From NCBI GenBank assembly GCA_015229115.1, contig JADGCH010000025.1, positions 1 to 34,334 of the forward strand: DNA of 34,334 bases, written 5' to 3'. Of the stretch, positions 7,456 through 15,648 are shown piece by piece. The number at the start of each line of letters is the position of its first letter. The first letter of the stretch is position 1. The position numbers and the translations under genes were made by a program. The notes beneath the pieces were generated by a model. That model made no database searches. It had not been told where the DNA came from and was given only the letters and a program-made list of their open reading frames with translations. The stretch is from Magnetococcales bacterium. Lineage in GTDB: Bacteria > Pseudomonadota > Magnetococcia > Magnetococcales > JADGCH01.

Positions 7456-8153
7456 CCCGTAGCGAGGATTTGCGACAGCACCTGCAACAGCTGGGGCTGC
7501 AAGAAGGCGATAACGTGGTGGTTCACAGCCGGCTGCTCTCCTTCGGCCTGATCGAGGGCGAGGCGGCGACGGTGCTGCAGGCGCTGCAACAGACCATCGG
7601 CCCGACCGGAACCCTGATCGTTCCGACCTACACCTTTGCCTCTTCAGCCGCTCCGGGTACCGATATGGGACCGCTGTCAGAGCTGGTGCGCCAGCAACCG
7701 GATGCGGTACGCAGCCGCTGTCCGATCCATAGCCACGCCGCTATCGGTCGCCTGCGCGACAGGTTGACCGAACCCGATGGATCGGTATCGCTCGGTCCGG
7801 GATCGGATTTCGACCTCATGCAGCGCCACGATTGCAAGCTGCTGCTGCTTGGTTGCCGTTTCTCCCAGGGGGCTACCTTTCTGCACCACCTGGAGGCGGT
7901 GGCCCATGTTCCCTACCGCTGCTGGGTTGATCTGCCTACTGAGCCGATTGGCTGCCGTTATTACAGCCGTCGTCAGGAGCAGCCGGTGCGGGAGAATTTC
8001 GATGCGGTGATCCCCTGGATGATGGCAACGGGCGCTCTGCAGCAAGCCGATTGTCCTTACGGCCGCAGTTACTGCATGCGCTTGCGTGATCTTGCTGCCT
8101 GTGTGTTGGCACAGCTTGACATCAACCCTTACGCACTGATCTTGGCAACATGA
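7440..8153 (+). CDS. AAC(3)-family N-acyltransferase
   Basis: A 237-residue protein from ATG 7440 (MPLQVTRSEDL); the frame extends upstream to 7374, but that would overlap the glycosyltransferase by 82 bp and adds no family sequence. Family features are visible: VVVHSRLLSFGLIEG, GPTGTLIVPTYTF, a TDMGPLSELVRQQPDAVRSRCPIHS stretch split around the conserved RS-P-HS residues, LGPGSDFDLM, and ATFLHHLE with the His/Glu pair near the active site. The family was named for aminoglycoside 3-N-acetyltransferases using acetyl-CoA, but members in glycan clusters acetylate amino sugars or lipid-linked intermediates. Given neighbours that act on glycans and amino acids, sugar N-acylation is more likely here than drug resistance. 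That assignment is inference from context. Confidence 0.85.
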   Translation: MPLQVTRSEDLRQHLQQLGLQEGDNVVVHSRLLSFGLIEGEAATVLQALQQTIGPTGTLIVPTYTFASSAAPGTDMGPLSELVRQQPDAVRSRCPIHSHAAIGRLRDRLTEPDGSVSLGPGSDFDLMQRHDCKLLLLGCRFSQGATFLHHLEAVAHVPYRCWVDLPTEPIGCRYYSRRQEQPVRENFDAVIPWMMATGALQQADCPYGRSYCMRLRDLAACVLAQLDINPYALILAT

Positions 8154-8166
8154 ACGGCCTGACAAC

Positions 8167-9621
8167 ATGACAGATATTCTTGAGCGCTTTCTGCAGCAGT
8201 GTCATCAGCGACCCGATCACGCCGCTGTGGTCGAATCGGGCCAAATTTACCGTTATGGCGAGCTGCAACAGTGGGTGATGGGCTGGGCCGCAGCACTGGC
8301 ACAGTTCGGCATTGATCATCCTCGGGTGCTGATTCACCTGCCGGCCGGAGCCCAGGCTTATGCCGCCATGCTGGCCACTGCCGCGTCAGGTGGCTATTAT
8401 GCGCCAACCAACACCGCTGCTCCCCTGCAGCGCCAGCAACAGGTTGCCAGTCAGTTTGATCCCGATGTGATCATCACCACCGCGTCGTTGCGCTCGACCC
8501 TGACGGTTGAGCTGCCTGCGCTGAAGGGGTGGATCGATTGCAACGCTCCGTTACCACCACCACTGGCCGATCCTCGTCCGTCTCATGATCTGGTCTACAT
8601 TCTGTTCACTTCCGGATCGACTGGCATCCCGAAAGGAGTGATGATCCCGCGCAGTGGATTGAACCACTACATCGCCTGGGCCCTGCAGGCCATGGCGGTC
8701 ACTCCGGATGACCGTTGGTCGCAACACCCCAACATCGCCTTCGATCTCAGTGTGCTGGATATTTACGGGGCGCTGTGCGGTGGAGCAACGCTGTTTCCCC
8801 TGACCACACCGCAGGATCGGCTGATGCCGGCCCTGGCGATCCGTCGTCATGCCCTGACCATCTGGAATTCGGTTCCCAGCGTTCTTGACCTGATGCTGCA
8901 GTCGCGTCAGCTGACCTCGAATCATCTGGCCTCGCTGCGTCTGGCCACCTTCTGCGGTGAACCACTGCTGCCCCACCATGTTGAAGCCCTCTTTGCCGCC
9001 CGGCCGGATATCCGGCTGCACAACACCTATGGTCCCACCGAGGCCACGGTCTCCTGCACCCTGCTCTGCCTTGATCGCAACAACCATCAACAGGCCACAC
9101 GCAGCACACTGGCCATCGGTGAAGCCATTGAGGGCATGGGAATCCATCTGATGGATCATGGCGAGCTGGTCATCACCGGTCCGCAGCTGGCACGAGGCTA
9201 CTGGCGCAATCCACAGGAGAGTACCCGTGCCTTCCGGTCGCTGTGGCTGGATGGCGTCGAACAGCCCGCCTACTTCACCGGCGACTGCTGCGAACGGATC
9301 GATGGACACATCTACTTCCGCCATCGTCTCGACCACCAAGTCAAGATCCACGGCCACCGTCTTGAACTGGATGAGGTCAGCCATGCCATTCGTTGCCTTG
9401 GTTTCAGTGCCGCCTGCTGCGGTGTCGTCGAGGGTGAGCTGCACGCCTTTATCGAAACGGCTGATGCGCTCGATCATGACCAGCTGCGTCAGTCGCTACG
9501 ACAGATTTTGCCTGACTACGCCATACCGAAAGGGTTCCACGCCAGGAAGAGCCTGCCGCGCAACAGCAACGACAAGATTGACCTGAAAGCTTTGATTGCG
9601 TCCCTGACTGCATCCCCTTGA
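8167..9621 (+). CDS. Stand-alone amino-acid adenylation enzyme, DltA-like
   Basis: A 484-residue AMP-forming ligase. The core motifs appear in order: TSGSTGIPKGV (P-loop, A3), FDLSVLDIYGAL (A4, with the Asp that normally binds the substrate alpha-amino group), NTYGPTEATVSCT (A5), YFTGDCCERIDG (A7), RLDHQVKIHGHRLELDE (A8) and LPRNSNDKIDLKAL (A10, keeping the catalytic Lys; Asp replaces the usual Gly before it). The A4 Asp and overall resemblance to DltA indicate activation of an amino acid as aminoacyl-AMP for loading onto a phosphopantetheinyl carrier. No carrier protein, thioesterase or DltB-like acyltransferase is encoded in the window, so the acceptor is unknown. It starts 13 bp after the acyltransferase stop and ends a likely glycan-modification operon. 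Confidence 0.88.
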   Translation: MTDILERFLQQCHQRPDHAAVVESGQIYRYGELQQWVMGWAAALAQFGIDHPRVLIHLPAGAQAYAAMLATAASGGYYAPTNTAAPLQRQQQVASQFDPDVIITTASLRSTLTVELPALKGWIDCNAPLPPPLADPRPSHDLVYILFTSGSTGIPKGVMIPRSGLNHYIAWALQAMAVTPDDRWSQHPNIAFDLSVLDIYGALCGGATLFPLTTPQDRLMPALAIRRHALTIWNSVPSVLDLMLQSRQLTSNHLASLRLATFCGEPLLPHHVEALFAARPDIRLHNTYGPTEATVSCTLLCLDRNNHQQATRSTLAIGEAIEGMGIHLMDHGELVITGPQLARGYWRNPQESTRAFRSLWLDGVEQPAYFTGDCCERIDGHIYFRHRLDHQVKIHGHRLELDEVSHAIRCLGFSAACCGVVEGELHAFIETADALDHDQLRQSLRQILPDYAIPKGFHARKSLPRNSNDKIDLKALIASLTASP

Positions 9622-9662
9622 CAAACAAATATCATTTCAGTGCCACTCTGCTCATTTCTTGC

Positions 9663-9690
9663 TTGATCGTGGCATGAAGTGTATTGTATA
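9663..9690 (+). promoter_or_regulatory. Possible sigma-70 promoter for the transglycosylase gene
   Basis: In the 114-bp gap after the adenylation gene, TTGATC (9663-9668) is followed by a 16-bp spacer and TGTATA (9685-9690). The predicted start of transcription near 9697 would give a short leader. A second TTGACA at 9618-9623 overlaps the previous stop codon but has no -10 at a proper distance. Moderate match only. Confidence 0.35.
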
Positions 9691-9735
9691 GGTACAGAGT
9701 CCCTATGATGCAACAGATTGGTGTGGTTCCCCTAC

Positions 9736-10440
9736 ATGATCAATAGCACAGTCCCCACTGGCACAGTCGGTTTAACCACCCGGACCATCCTGTTGGCATG
9801 GCTGATCGGGCTGTCGGGATCCTGCCTCCTGCCACGCCAGGTCATGGCGGATATCTATGGCTTTGTCGACAGCAGCGGCGTCATTCACCTTACCGATCGC
9901 CATCGGGACAACCGTTACAAGAGAGTGGTGCGCACAACGCCCTCCCCTGCCCGGTCCGATAGCATCCTATCGCTGCCCCAATCGCTGCCCCAATCGATAC
10001 CCCAGCGTTTCTGGCACGCGCCGCTGTCGTCACCCCAGACGTTCCGTGATACCATTGCCCAGGCAGCACAACAGTATGGTATCGATGAGGCCCTGCTGCA
10101 TGCCGTCATCCAGGTGGAGTCCAACTTCAACCCATCGGTTGTTTCGCACAAGGGCGCTGCCGGTCTGATGCAACTGATGCCGGCCACAGCACTGCGCTAT
10201 GGAGTCAGTGACCAGGAACGCTATAACCCTGAGATCAATATCTTTGCTGGTACCCGTCACCTGCGCTACCTCATGCAGCTGTTCAATCACGATCTGATTC
10301 TCTCCCTGGCAGCCTACAACGCTGGAGAGGAGAGCGTACGCAAGTATGGCTACCAGATTCCTCCCTACCAGGAAACGCAGCAATATGTGGTCAAGGTGCT
10401 TGACTCCTATCGCCGTTACAAACGGCATCTCACGATGTAA
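9736..10440 (+). CDS. DUF4124 and SLT-domain lytic transglycosylase
   Basis: I chose ATG 9736 (MINSTVPTG); GTG 9721 or TTG 9718 in the same frame are possible, and none has a clear ribosome site. A signal peptide is visible (TRTILLAWLIGLSGSCLLPRQ ending near VMA-DIYG), so the protein is exported. Next comes a short DUF4124 domain (DIYGFVDSSGVIHLTDR) and a Pro/Gln/Ser linker built from 12-bp repeats. The C-terminal SLT domain has the catalytic Glu in VIQVESNFNP, then GAAGLMQLMPATA and SLAAYNAGEESV. It should cleave the MurNAc-GlcNAc bond in peptidoglycan, forming 1,6-anhydro products. The total of about 234 residues fits the small exported SLT proteins that pair DUF4124 with a transglycosylase. 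Confidence 0.92.
   Translation: MINSTVPTGTVGLTTRTILLAWLIGLSGSCLLPRQVMADIYGFVDSSGVIHLTDRHRDNRYKRVVRTTPSPARSDSILSLPQSLPQSIPQRFWHAPLSSPQTFRDTIAQAAQQYGIDEALLHAVIQVESNFNPSVVSHKGAAGLMQLMPATALRYGVSDQERYNPEINIFAGTRHLRYLMQLFNHDLILSLAAYNAGEESVRKYGYQIPPYQETQQYVVKVLDSYRRYKRHLTM
9970..10005 (+). repeat. Three 12-bp in-frame repeats in the transglycosylase linker
   Basis: Two identical 12-bp units (tcgctgccccaa) are followed by a third with four changes (tcgataccccag). They encode SLPQSLPQSIPQ, a flexible linker between the DUF4124 and SLT domains. Unit length is a multiple of three, so slippage would change linker length without breaking the frame. Confidence 0.85.
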
Positions 10441-10466
10441 TCAAAAGGCAGATTGGTTTTTGATTT

Positions 10467-11699
10467 ATGGATAGTAAACTTGTTTTTATTATAGATAGTG
10501 ACAGCGGATTCAAGGATCTGGTCTCCAACCTGCTGCAACAGGAAGGTCACCGGGTACGATCTGTAGCTGACAGCGATGCTCACTTGTTCAAGACCATTGA
10601 GGCAGAACATCCGGATTGCATCATGCTTGACATTATGCTGCATGGGCAGATGGGGCTCGATCTGTGCCGAAAATTGAGGCGTCAAAGCAAATACAACGCC
10701 ATCAAGATCATCATTGTCTCGGCCAAGCCGTACGAGTTTGACCGCAAACGGGCACTCGAACTGGGGGCAGACGGCTATTTTGTCAAACCGATCCAGCCGG
10801 AGCTGTTCGTGCAACAGCTCAACCGGATCTTCAACGACCATATCGAACTGACCTTCTGGGGCGTACGGGGAACCCTGCCCCGTTGCGGTGCCGATTCAGT
10901 CCATTATGGCGGCAACACCAACTGCATCTCGCTGCAATTCTCAAAGGGTCCCTATTTCATTTTTGATGCTGGAACCGGTCTCAAGGCCTTTTCCGACCAT
11001 CTGATGCAACGGCGCCAGTTCCCCATGGAAGCCAAGCTGTTCATTTCGCACCCCCACTGGGATCATATCAACGGATTGCCCTTTTTTGTTCCGATGTACA
11101 TGCAGGGCAACGAATTCGAGATTTTTGGCACGCCTCACGGCCAGCTCAGTACCCGTGAGATCATTTCAGCCCAGATGGATGGGGTTTATTTCCCTATTAA
11201 AATCAAGGAATTTGGCGCCAGGGTCTATTTCCGCGACATTACCGAAGAGACTGTCTCCTTCCATCACGGCCCAACGGTGCATACCATGCTGCTGATGCAC
11301 CCAGGCAACTGTCTCGGCTATCGCATTGAATATCGGGGTCGGGTCATCTGTTACATCACTGACAATGAACTCTATCCGTCCGACTCGAGCAAATTCAGTA
11401 CGGTCTACTACGACAGACTTACCCGCTTCATCCGTAACAGCGATGCACTCATCATTGACTCCACCTACACAGAAACGGAATATGCCTCCAGGGTTGACTG
11501 GGGCCATTCATCCGTCAACAACGTGACGGAACTGGCACACCGTGGAGAGGTCAAGGGTCTCTACCTGTATCACCACGATCCAGACCAGACCGATGCACAC
11601 ATCGATAAAAAGCTGGAACAGTCACAACAATTACTGGCATCACTTGGCTCAAAAACATGCTGCTTTGCTCCGCGTGAAAAGCAGTTGTTTGTCTTTTGA
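10467..11699 (+). CDS. Receiver domain fused to metallo-beta-lactamase-fold hydrolase
   Basis: A 410-residue two-domain protein. Residues 1-125 are a CheY-like receiver: acidic Asp10 and Asp12, phospho-acceptor Asp55 in IMLDIMLHG, the conserved Ser in IIIVSAKPYEF and Lys in GYFVKPIQPE. From about residue 132 a metallo-hydrolase begins with LTFWGVRGTLP and NTNCISLQF, with the metal motif SHPHWDHINGLPFF and later ITDNE and an Asp in DSTYTETE. The WGVRGS/TLP opening is typical of the RNase Z/PhnP-like branch acting on phosphodiesters. Phosphorylation by an unknown histidine kinase would therefore control a hydrolase rather than transcription. No kinase is adjacent. ATG 10467 is 26 bp after the transglycosylase stop. 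The nucleotide or RNA substrate is not known. Confidence 0.9.
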   Translation: MDSKLVFIIDSDSGFKDLVSNLLQQEGHRVRSVADSDAHLFKTIEAEHPDCIMLDIMLHGQMGLDLCRKLRRQSKYNAIKIIIVSAKPYEFDRKRALELGADGYFVKPIQPELFVQQLNRIFNDHIELTFWGVRGTLPRCGADSVHYGGNTNCISLQFSKGPYFIFDAGTGLKAFSDHLMQRRQFPMEAKLFISHPHWDHINGLPFFVPMYMQGNEFEIFGTPHGQLSTREIISAQMDGVYFPIKIKEFGARVYFRDITEETVSFHHGPTVHTMLLMHPGNCLGYRIEYRGRVICYITDNELYPSDSSKFSTVYYDRLTRFIRNSDALIIDSTYTETEYASRVDWGHSSVNNVTELAHRGEVKGLYLYHHDPDQTDAHIDKKLEQSQQLLASLGSKTCCFAPREKQLFVF

Positions 11700-11737
11700 T
11701 CACTGAAATGAGTCGCAACATGTTTGGGGAAAACCTG

Positions 11738-13105
11738 ATGAGGAACCGGAACTATCTGTTCATTATTCTGCTGCTAGCCGCTGTTGTCACGGCAACAGCC
11801 TTTATCGGTGGCAACGTATTGGCTGTCGGTCAGATTACCTATGAAAAATTACGTGTTTTCTCGGAAGCTTACGACAAGATACGTCAAAATTATGTCGAGG
11901 ATATTGACGATCAGAAAGTTCTCTATGGTGCCATTCAAGGCATGTTGCGCACGCTTGACCCCCATTCCTCTTTCCTGACACCGGAAAATTTCAAGGAGAT
12001 GAAGGTTGATACCCGTGGCGAGTTTGGCGGACTGGGTATTGAAATCAGCCGCGGAGACCGGGCCATCAAGATCGTTGCTCCCATCGAAGACACACCGGCG
12101 CACCATGCTGGCGTACAACCGGGAGATCTGATTGTCAAGATCGAGGATGAGAGCACCCAGGAGATGGACCTGCTCGAAGCGGTCAAGAAAATGCGCGGTA
12201 AGCCAGGCACCAAAATCACCCTGACCCTGGCGCGCAAGGGTGAGGTCAAACCGATTGTGGTGACGCTGACCCGTGCCATCATCAAGGTGCGCAGTGTCAA
12301 ATGGCGCATGGAACCTAACGCCATCGGTTATGTGCGCATCATACAGTTCAACGAGCAGGTGTTTCCGATGTTGCAGGAGGCCCTTGCCAGCCTGCACAAG
12401 CAAAGCGGTTCATCCGGTCTGAAAGGGGTGGTGCTGGATCTGCGCAACGATCCGGGTGGCCTGCTGGATCAGGCGGTACAAGTCGCCGATGCCTTCCTCG
12501 ATAGCGGCCGCATCGTCTATACCAAGGGGCGCATACAGGGCAAAGACATGTCGTTCGATGCCCAGCCGGGCGACCTGATCCATCGTGTACCGATGGTGGT
12601 GCTGATCAATTCCGGTTCGGCGTCGGCGTCCGAGATTGTTGCCGGTGCGCTACAGGATCATCATCGTGCTGTCATCATGGGCACACAATCCTTTGGCAAG
12701 GGATCGGTGCAGACCATCATGCCCTTGGCCGATGGTTCGGGCATGCGTCTGACGACGGCGCAGTACTATACCCCCAATGGCCGTTCCATCCAGGCTAAAG
12801 GGATCGTACCGGACATCGTGGTGGAGGAAATGACCCTGGCCAGCAAGAAGGAAAACGAACGGCGTACCACGGAGGCCGATTTGAAGGGTCATCTGCAGAA
12901 CCATGACGAAGCCACATCTGCTACCAACGGACAGAAGGAGAAAAAGGTAAAAGATAAAAAACCGGCTGAGCCGGAAGGCAACAGCGGTGATGGGGAGACC
13001 GGCGAGGAAGTGGATCGCATTACGGGACGGACCAAGGAGGATTATCAGCTGCAGCGCGCTCTCGATCTGTTGCGTGGCATGCAGGTCTTCGGACGTTCAG
13101 AATAG
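11738..13105 (+). CDS. ctpA: Carboxy-terminal processing protease CtpA (S41)
   Basis: I chose ATG 11738 because GGGGA (11726-11730) lies seven bases upstream and the protein then opens with a compact membrane signal (MRNRNYLFIILLLAAVV); TTG 11696 and ATG 11708 are in frame but would put this signal internally. The mature protein has an S41 N-terminal region (YDKIRQNYVEDID, DPHSSFLTPENF), a PDZ domain (GGLGIEISRGD to ARKGEVKP), and the catalytic core with Ser in NSGSASASEIV and Lys in SFGKGSVQT. A charged tail (KKVKDKKPAEPEG) ends it. CtpA-type proteases act in the periplasm on protein C termini, commonly murein hydrolases. The next gene, 8 bp on, is the divergent polysaccharide deacetylase that commonly follows ctpA. 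Confidence 0.95.
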   Translation: MRNRNYLFIILLLAAVVTATAFIGGNVLAVGQITYEKLRVFSEAYDKIRQNYVEDIDDQKVLYGAIQGMLRTLDPHSSFLTPENFKEMKVDTRGEFGGLGIEISRGDRAIKIVAPIEDTPAHHAGVQPGDLIVKIEDESTQEMDLLEAVKKMRGKPGTKITLTLARKGEVKPIVVTLTRAIIKVRSVKWRMEPNAIGYVRIIQFNEQVFPMLQEALASLHKQSGSSGLKGVVLDLRNDPGGLLDQAVQVADAFLDSGRIVYTKGRIQGKDMSFDAQPGDLIHRVPMVVLINSGSASASEIVAGALQDHHRAVIMGTQSFGKGSVQTIMPLADGSGMRLTTAQYYTPNGRSIQAKGIVPDIVVEEMTLASKKENERRTTEADLKGHLQNHDEATSATNGQKEKKVKDKKPAEPEGNSGDGETGEEVDRITGRTKEDYQLQRALDLLRGMQVFGRSE

Positions 13106-13113
13106 ACCCAACA

Positions 13114-14286
13114 ATGCCGCCGAAACAACCTCCACCCCAGCCCCCTTCAGGACAGCGTCTTAAGCGTGTTGTCACGGTCGCTGTCTTTGCGGTGATGGTC
13201 ACCAGTTCTGCTGTGGTATGGGACTTGATGGATGTGCCAAATGTCCTTGATGCGCCAGCCCATCCGGTGATAGTCCCTGCGGCAACGCCAGTCGACCCCT
13301 CCTGGTCGACTGCTCTCGATGAGCTGCGCGACCAGGACGACAAGCCGCCCCATCCGGCACCGGTTGCGGTGGCTGATGCCGGGATCATTTATGAGGAGCA
13401 TCTGACAGAAAGCGATGACGCGTCGCAGAGCTCCTCCCCAGCCCTCATTACCGATCCGGTTGGGCTGCTCAATCATGACAACCCGCCTATGCTAGCGGTG
13501 CCCGTGCCGCTACCGCTATCCTCATCGGATGGTCCCCAGGAAAAAGTTCCCCATGGTGAAGGAAGTGCGGTACGGGTGGCTGTCGTCATCGACGACCTGG
13601 GTTACTATGCCTCCACTTCGCAGGCCATCGCCCGCCTTGCAGCCGATATTACCCTGGCGGTCCTGCCTGATTCCCCTCTGGCACGTCGGGTGGTCGAAAT
13701 TGGTCGTGCCACTGGCAAGGAGATCATCCTGCATCAGCCGATGGAGCCCCTTGGCTATCCCCGCATCAACCCGGGTTCCCTGGCCCTGTTCTCGGGCATG
13801 TCGGATGACCAGATCAACCAGGTGTTACGTTCCAATCTGGCCCGTTTTCCCGAGGTGGTGGGCGTTAATAATCATATGGGATCGCGTCTGACAGCGCAGC
13901 AATCGCCCATGAACACAGTCATGCGGGTGTTACGTGACCGGAACCTGTTTTTCCTCGACAGTCGCACCTCCAACGTGACGGTCGCCTGGAAGGAGGCCGA
14001 ACAGATGCAGGTTCCCAATGCCCTGCGCGATGTCTTTCTGGATAACCAGCAGGACCATGACTTCACCTTGCAACAGCTGCGGTTGCTGGAACGGGTAGCC
14101 CGCAAACAGGGCGGTGCCATTGCTATCGGACATCCCTATACCACCACTCTGACAGCCTTGCAGGCATGGCTGGCAGAAATCAGGGAACGCTCTGTCGAAG
14201 TGGTGCGCGTCTCCCAGTTTCTGGCCCCGGTATCGGCACGACAGCTCTATCTGCCCCGTTCGTCGGTAGTAGCACAGCAGCGGTGA
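13114..14286 (+). CDS. Divergent polysaccharide deacetylase (YibQ/DUF610)
   Basis: A 390-residue envelope protein. A Pro-rich N-terminus (MPPKQPPPQPPSGQR) precedes one membrane segment (VVTVAVFAVMVTSSAVVWDL), then about 110 residues of low-complexity Pro/Ser/Asp linker. The C-terminal NodB-like domain begins at VRVAVVIDDLGYY and has LAVLPDSPLA, EIILHQPMEP, GVNNHMGSRLT, FFLDSRTS and AIAIGHPYT, the family's modified metal-site motifs. The family is related to NodB deacetylases, and activity on peptidoglycan or another glycan has not been shown to my knowledge. It is usually encoded with ctpA and envC; envC is not present here. The stop is 3 bp from the stop of the convergent bpt gene. Confidence 0.93.
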   Translation: MPPKQPPPQPPSGQRLKRVVTVAVFAVMVTSSAVVWDLMDVPNVLDAPAHPVIVPAATPVDPSWSTALDELRDQDDKPPHPAPVAVADAGIIYEEHLTESDDASQSSSPALITDPVGLLNHDNPPMLAVPVPLPLSSSDGPQEKVPHGEGSAVRVAVVIDDLGYYASTSQAIARLAADITLAVLPDSPLARRVVEIGRATGKEIILHQPMEPLGYPRINPGSLALFSGMSDDQINQVLRSNLARFPEVVGVNNHMGSRLTAQQSPMNTVMRVLRDRNLFFLDSRTSNVTVAWKEAEQMQVPNALRDVFLDNQQDHDFTLQQLRLLERVARKQGGAIAIGHPYTTTLTALQAWLAEIRERSVEVVRVSQFLAPVSARQLYLPRSSVVAQQR

Positions 14287-14289
14287 GCC

Positions 14290-15036
14290 TCATCCCACTG
14301 CAGGCACTGGCCACGGCAGCCACCGGCCTGATCGGTAAATTTCTGACGGCTGAAAGCGCGCCTTGTACTGCATTTTTCGGCTGTTATCAACCCAGTAACC
14401 CAGATAAAGCCAGCTCTTGTTCAATCGGGCTGCCTCGGCAATCTGCCACAAAATGGCATAACTGCCCAGACTGCGCTGACGGCTTGCCAGCGGATCAAAA
14501 AAGGTATAGACGGCTGACAGGCTGTCCGGCAGAAAATCGACCACGGCCACCATCAACAGCTGTTGCTGCTGGTGGAAGGTGACCAGCATCGTTTCCAGCC
14601 AGGGTGACCAGACAAACTGCCAGTAAGCCTCCGGGTCCGGATTATCCATGGGACCACCACCATGGCGCGTGGCCAGATAATTCTGGTAAAGCTGGAAATG
14701 CGCGCCATCGAAGTGTATCGGGTGTCGCGTCACCACCAGATCGCTGTTGCGGCGTGTTACCTGTTTCAGATTGCGGCTGGGATGAAAACGGGCTACTGGA
14801 AGACGCATCGGCACGCAATCATAACAACCCGCTCCATGTCCCCCACACAGGGGCCGATAGATCTCCGATCCACTGCGACGAAAGCCCATGGCCATCAAAT
14901 CCTGGTAGAGGGCTCCATTCATGACCTCAACATCGTACAGAAAAAGTGCCCCAGCCATGCGGCCATCTTCGACATAACTACAGGGATGGGGTATTCCCTG
15001 TATCAGGGAAAGAGGCTGGAGAGGTGACCAAACCAT
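14290..15036 (-). CDS. bpt: Aspartate/glutamate leucyltransferase (Bpt) of the N-end rule
   Basis: The frame extends to 15099, but I start it at 15036 ([14 protein letters not shown]) because family members begin shortly before the HPCSYV motif, giving about 248 residues. Visible hallmarks are [52 protein letters not shown], a central YQNYLATRH and the ending [20 protein letters not shown]. These are the bacterial Bpt/ATE aminoacyl-tRNA-protein transferases, which add leucine (or arginine in eukaryotic relatives) to N-terminal Asp or Glu and thereby tag proteins for ClpS/ClpAP degradation. It is divergent from hslV with an 80-bp gap and convergent with the deacetylase gene. Clustering with hslVU and sspB makes a regulated-proteolysis context. 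Confidence 0.93.
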   Translation of the reverse strand: MVWSPLQPLSLIQGIPHPCSYVEDGRMAGALFLYDVEVMNGALYQDLMAMGFRRSGSEIYRPLCGGHGAGCYDCVPMRLPVARFHPSRNLKQVTRRNSDLVVTRHPIHFDGAHFQLYQNYLATRHGGGPMDNPDPEAYWQFVWSPWLETMLVTFHQQQQLLMVAVVDFLPDSLSAVYTFFDPLASRQRSLGSYAILWQIAEAARLNKSWLYLGYWVDNSRKMQYKARFQPSEIYRSGRWLPWPVPAVG

Positions 15037-15116
15037 ATCGACATACCTTACACAACCAACGTTTTTATGCCATACTGCAGCCCCCATCCTACCCAACAAC
15101 CAGGAGTCCTTACAGC

Positions 15117-15647
15117 ATGTTCGAAGGGACCACCATCTTATCGGTACGCCGCGGCAGCCATGTGGTCATGGGTGGCGACGGCCAGGTAACGCTCGGCAAC
15201 ATTGTTGTCAAGGGCAATGCTCGCAAGGTGCGCACCATGCAGGATGGACGCATTCTGGCTGGCTTTGCCGGTGCAACAGCCGATGCCTTTACCCTGTTCG
15301 AGCGTTTCGAGGCTAAGCTGGTCAAACATGGTGGCAACCTGACCCGTTCTGCCGTGGAGATGGCCAAGGACTGGCGCACCGACCGCATCCTGAGACGGCT
15401 GGAAGCGATGCTGGCCGTTGCCGACGTTCATTGCAGCTTGTTGATTTCTGGCAGTGGCGACATCCTGGAGCCCGAGGAAGGGGTGATCGCCATTGGTTCT
15501 GGCGGCTCTTACGCCCTGTCAGCGGCACGGGCGCTGCTGCGCCACAGCGCGATGACACCACGGCAGATTGTCGAACATTCGCTGCAGATTGCCGCTGAAA
15601 TCTGCATTTATACCAATACCAACCTCGTCCTTGAAGAGTTGTCCTGA
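15117..15647 (+). CDS. hslV: ATP-dependent protease peptidase subunit HslV
   Basis: A 176-residue protein with start ATG 15117, preceded by AGGAG at 15102-15106. The precursor begins [13 protein letters not shown]: removal of the short propeptide exposes the catalytic N-terminal Thr, as in alphaproteobacterial-type HslV, whereas the E. coli protein has only Met before it. Later motifs are [49 protein letters not shown] and IYTNTN. It forms a dodecamer of two stacked hexameric rings capped by HslU hexamers and degrades unfolded or specific proteins in the cytoplasm. hslU follows with a single base between stop and start, so they are co-translated. Confidence 0.97.
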   Translation: MFEGTTILSVRRGSHVVMGGDGQVTLGNIVVKGNARKVRTMQDGRILAGFAGATADAFTLFERFEAKLVKHGGNLTRSAVEMAKDWRTDRILRRLEAMLAVADVHCSLLISGSGDILEPEEGVIAIGSGGSYALSAARALLRHSAMTPRQIVEHSLQIAAEICIYTNTNLVLEELS

Positions 15648-15648
15648 C

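Noticed and set aside
7440-8153. Aminoglycoside resistance gene.
   Set aside because: Only AAC(3) family membership is supported. Operon context with a glycosyltransferase and an adenylation enzyme makes a biosynthetic acyltransferase more likely.
8551-9477. A 308-codon open frame on the minus strand.
   Set aside because: It lies wholly antisense to the adenylation gene, whose core motifs are all intact; the shadow frame has no recognisable domain.
15082-15089. CCCCATCC upstream of hslV, resembling a sigma-32 -10 box (CCCCATNT).
   Set aside because: No CTTGAAA-like -35 lies 13-17 bp upstream, so the match is to one short C-rich element only. hslVU is heat-shock controlled in E. coli, but the sequence alone does not support it here.
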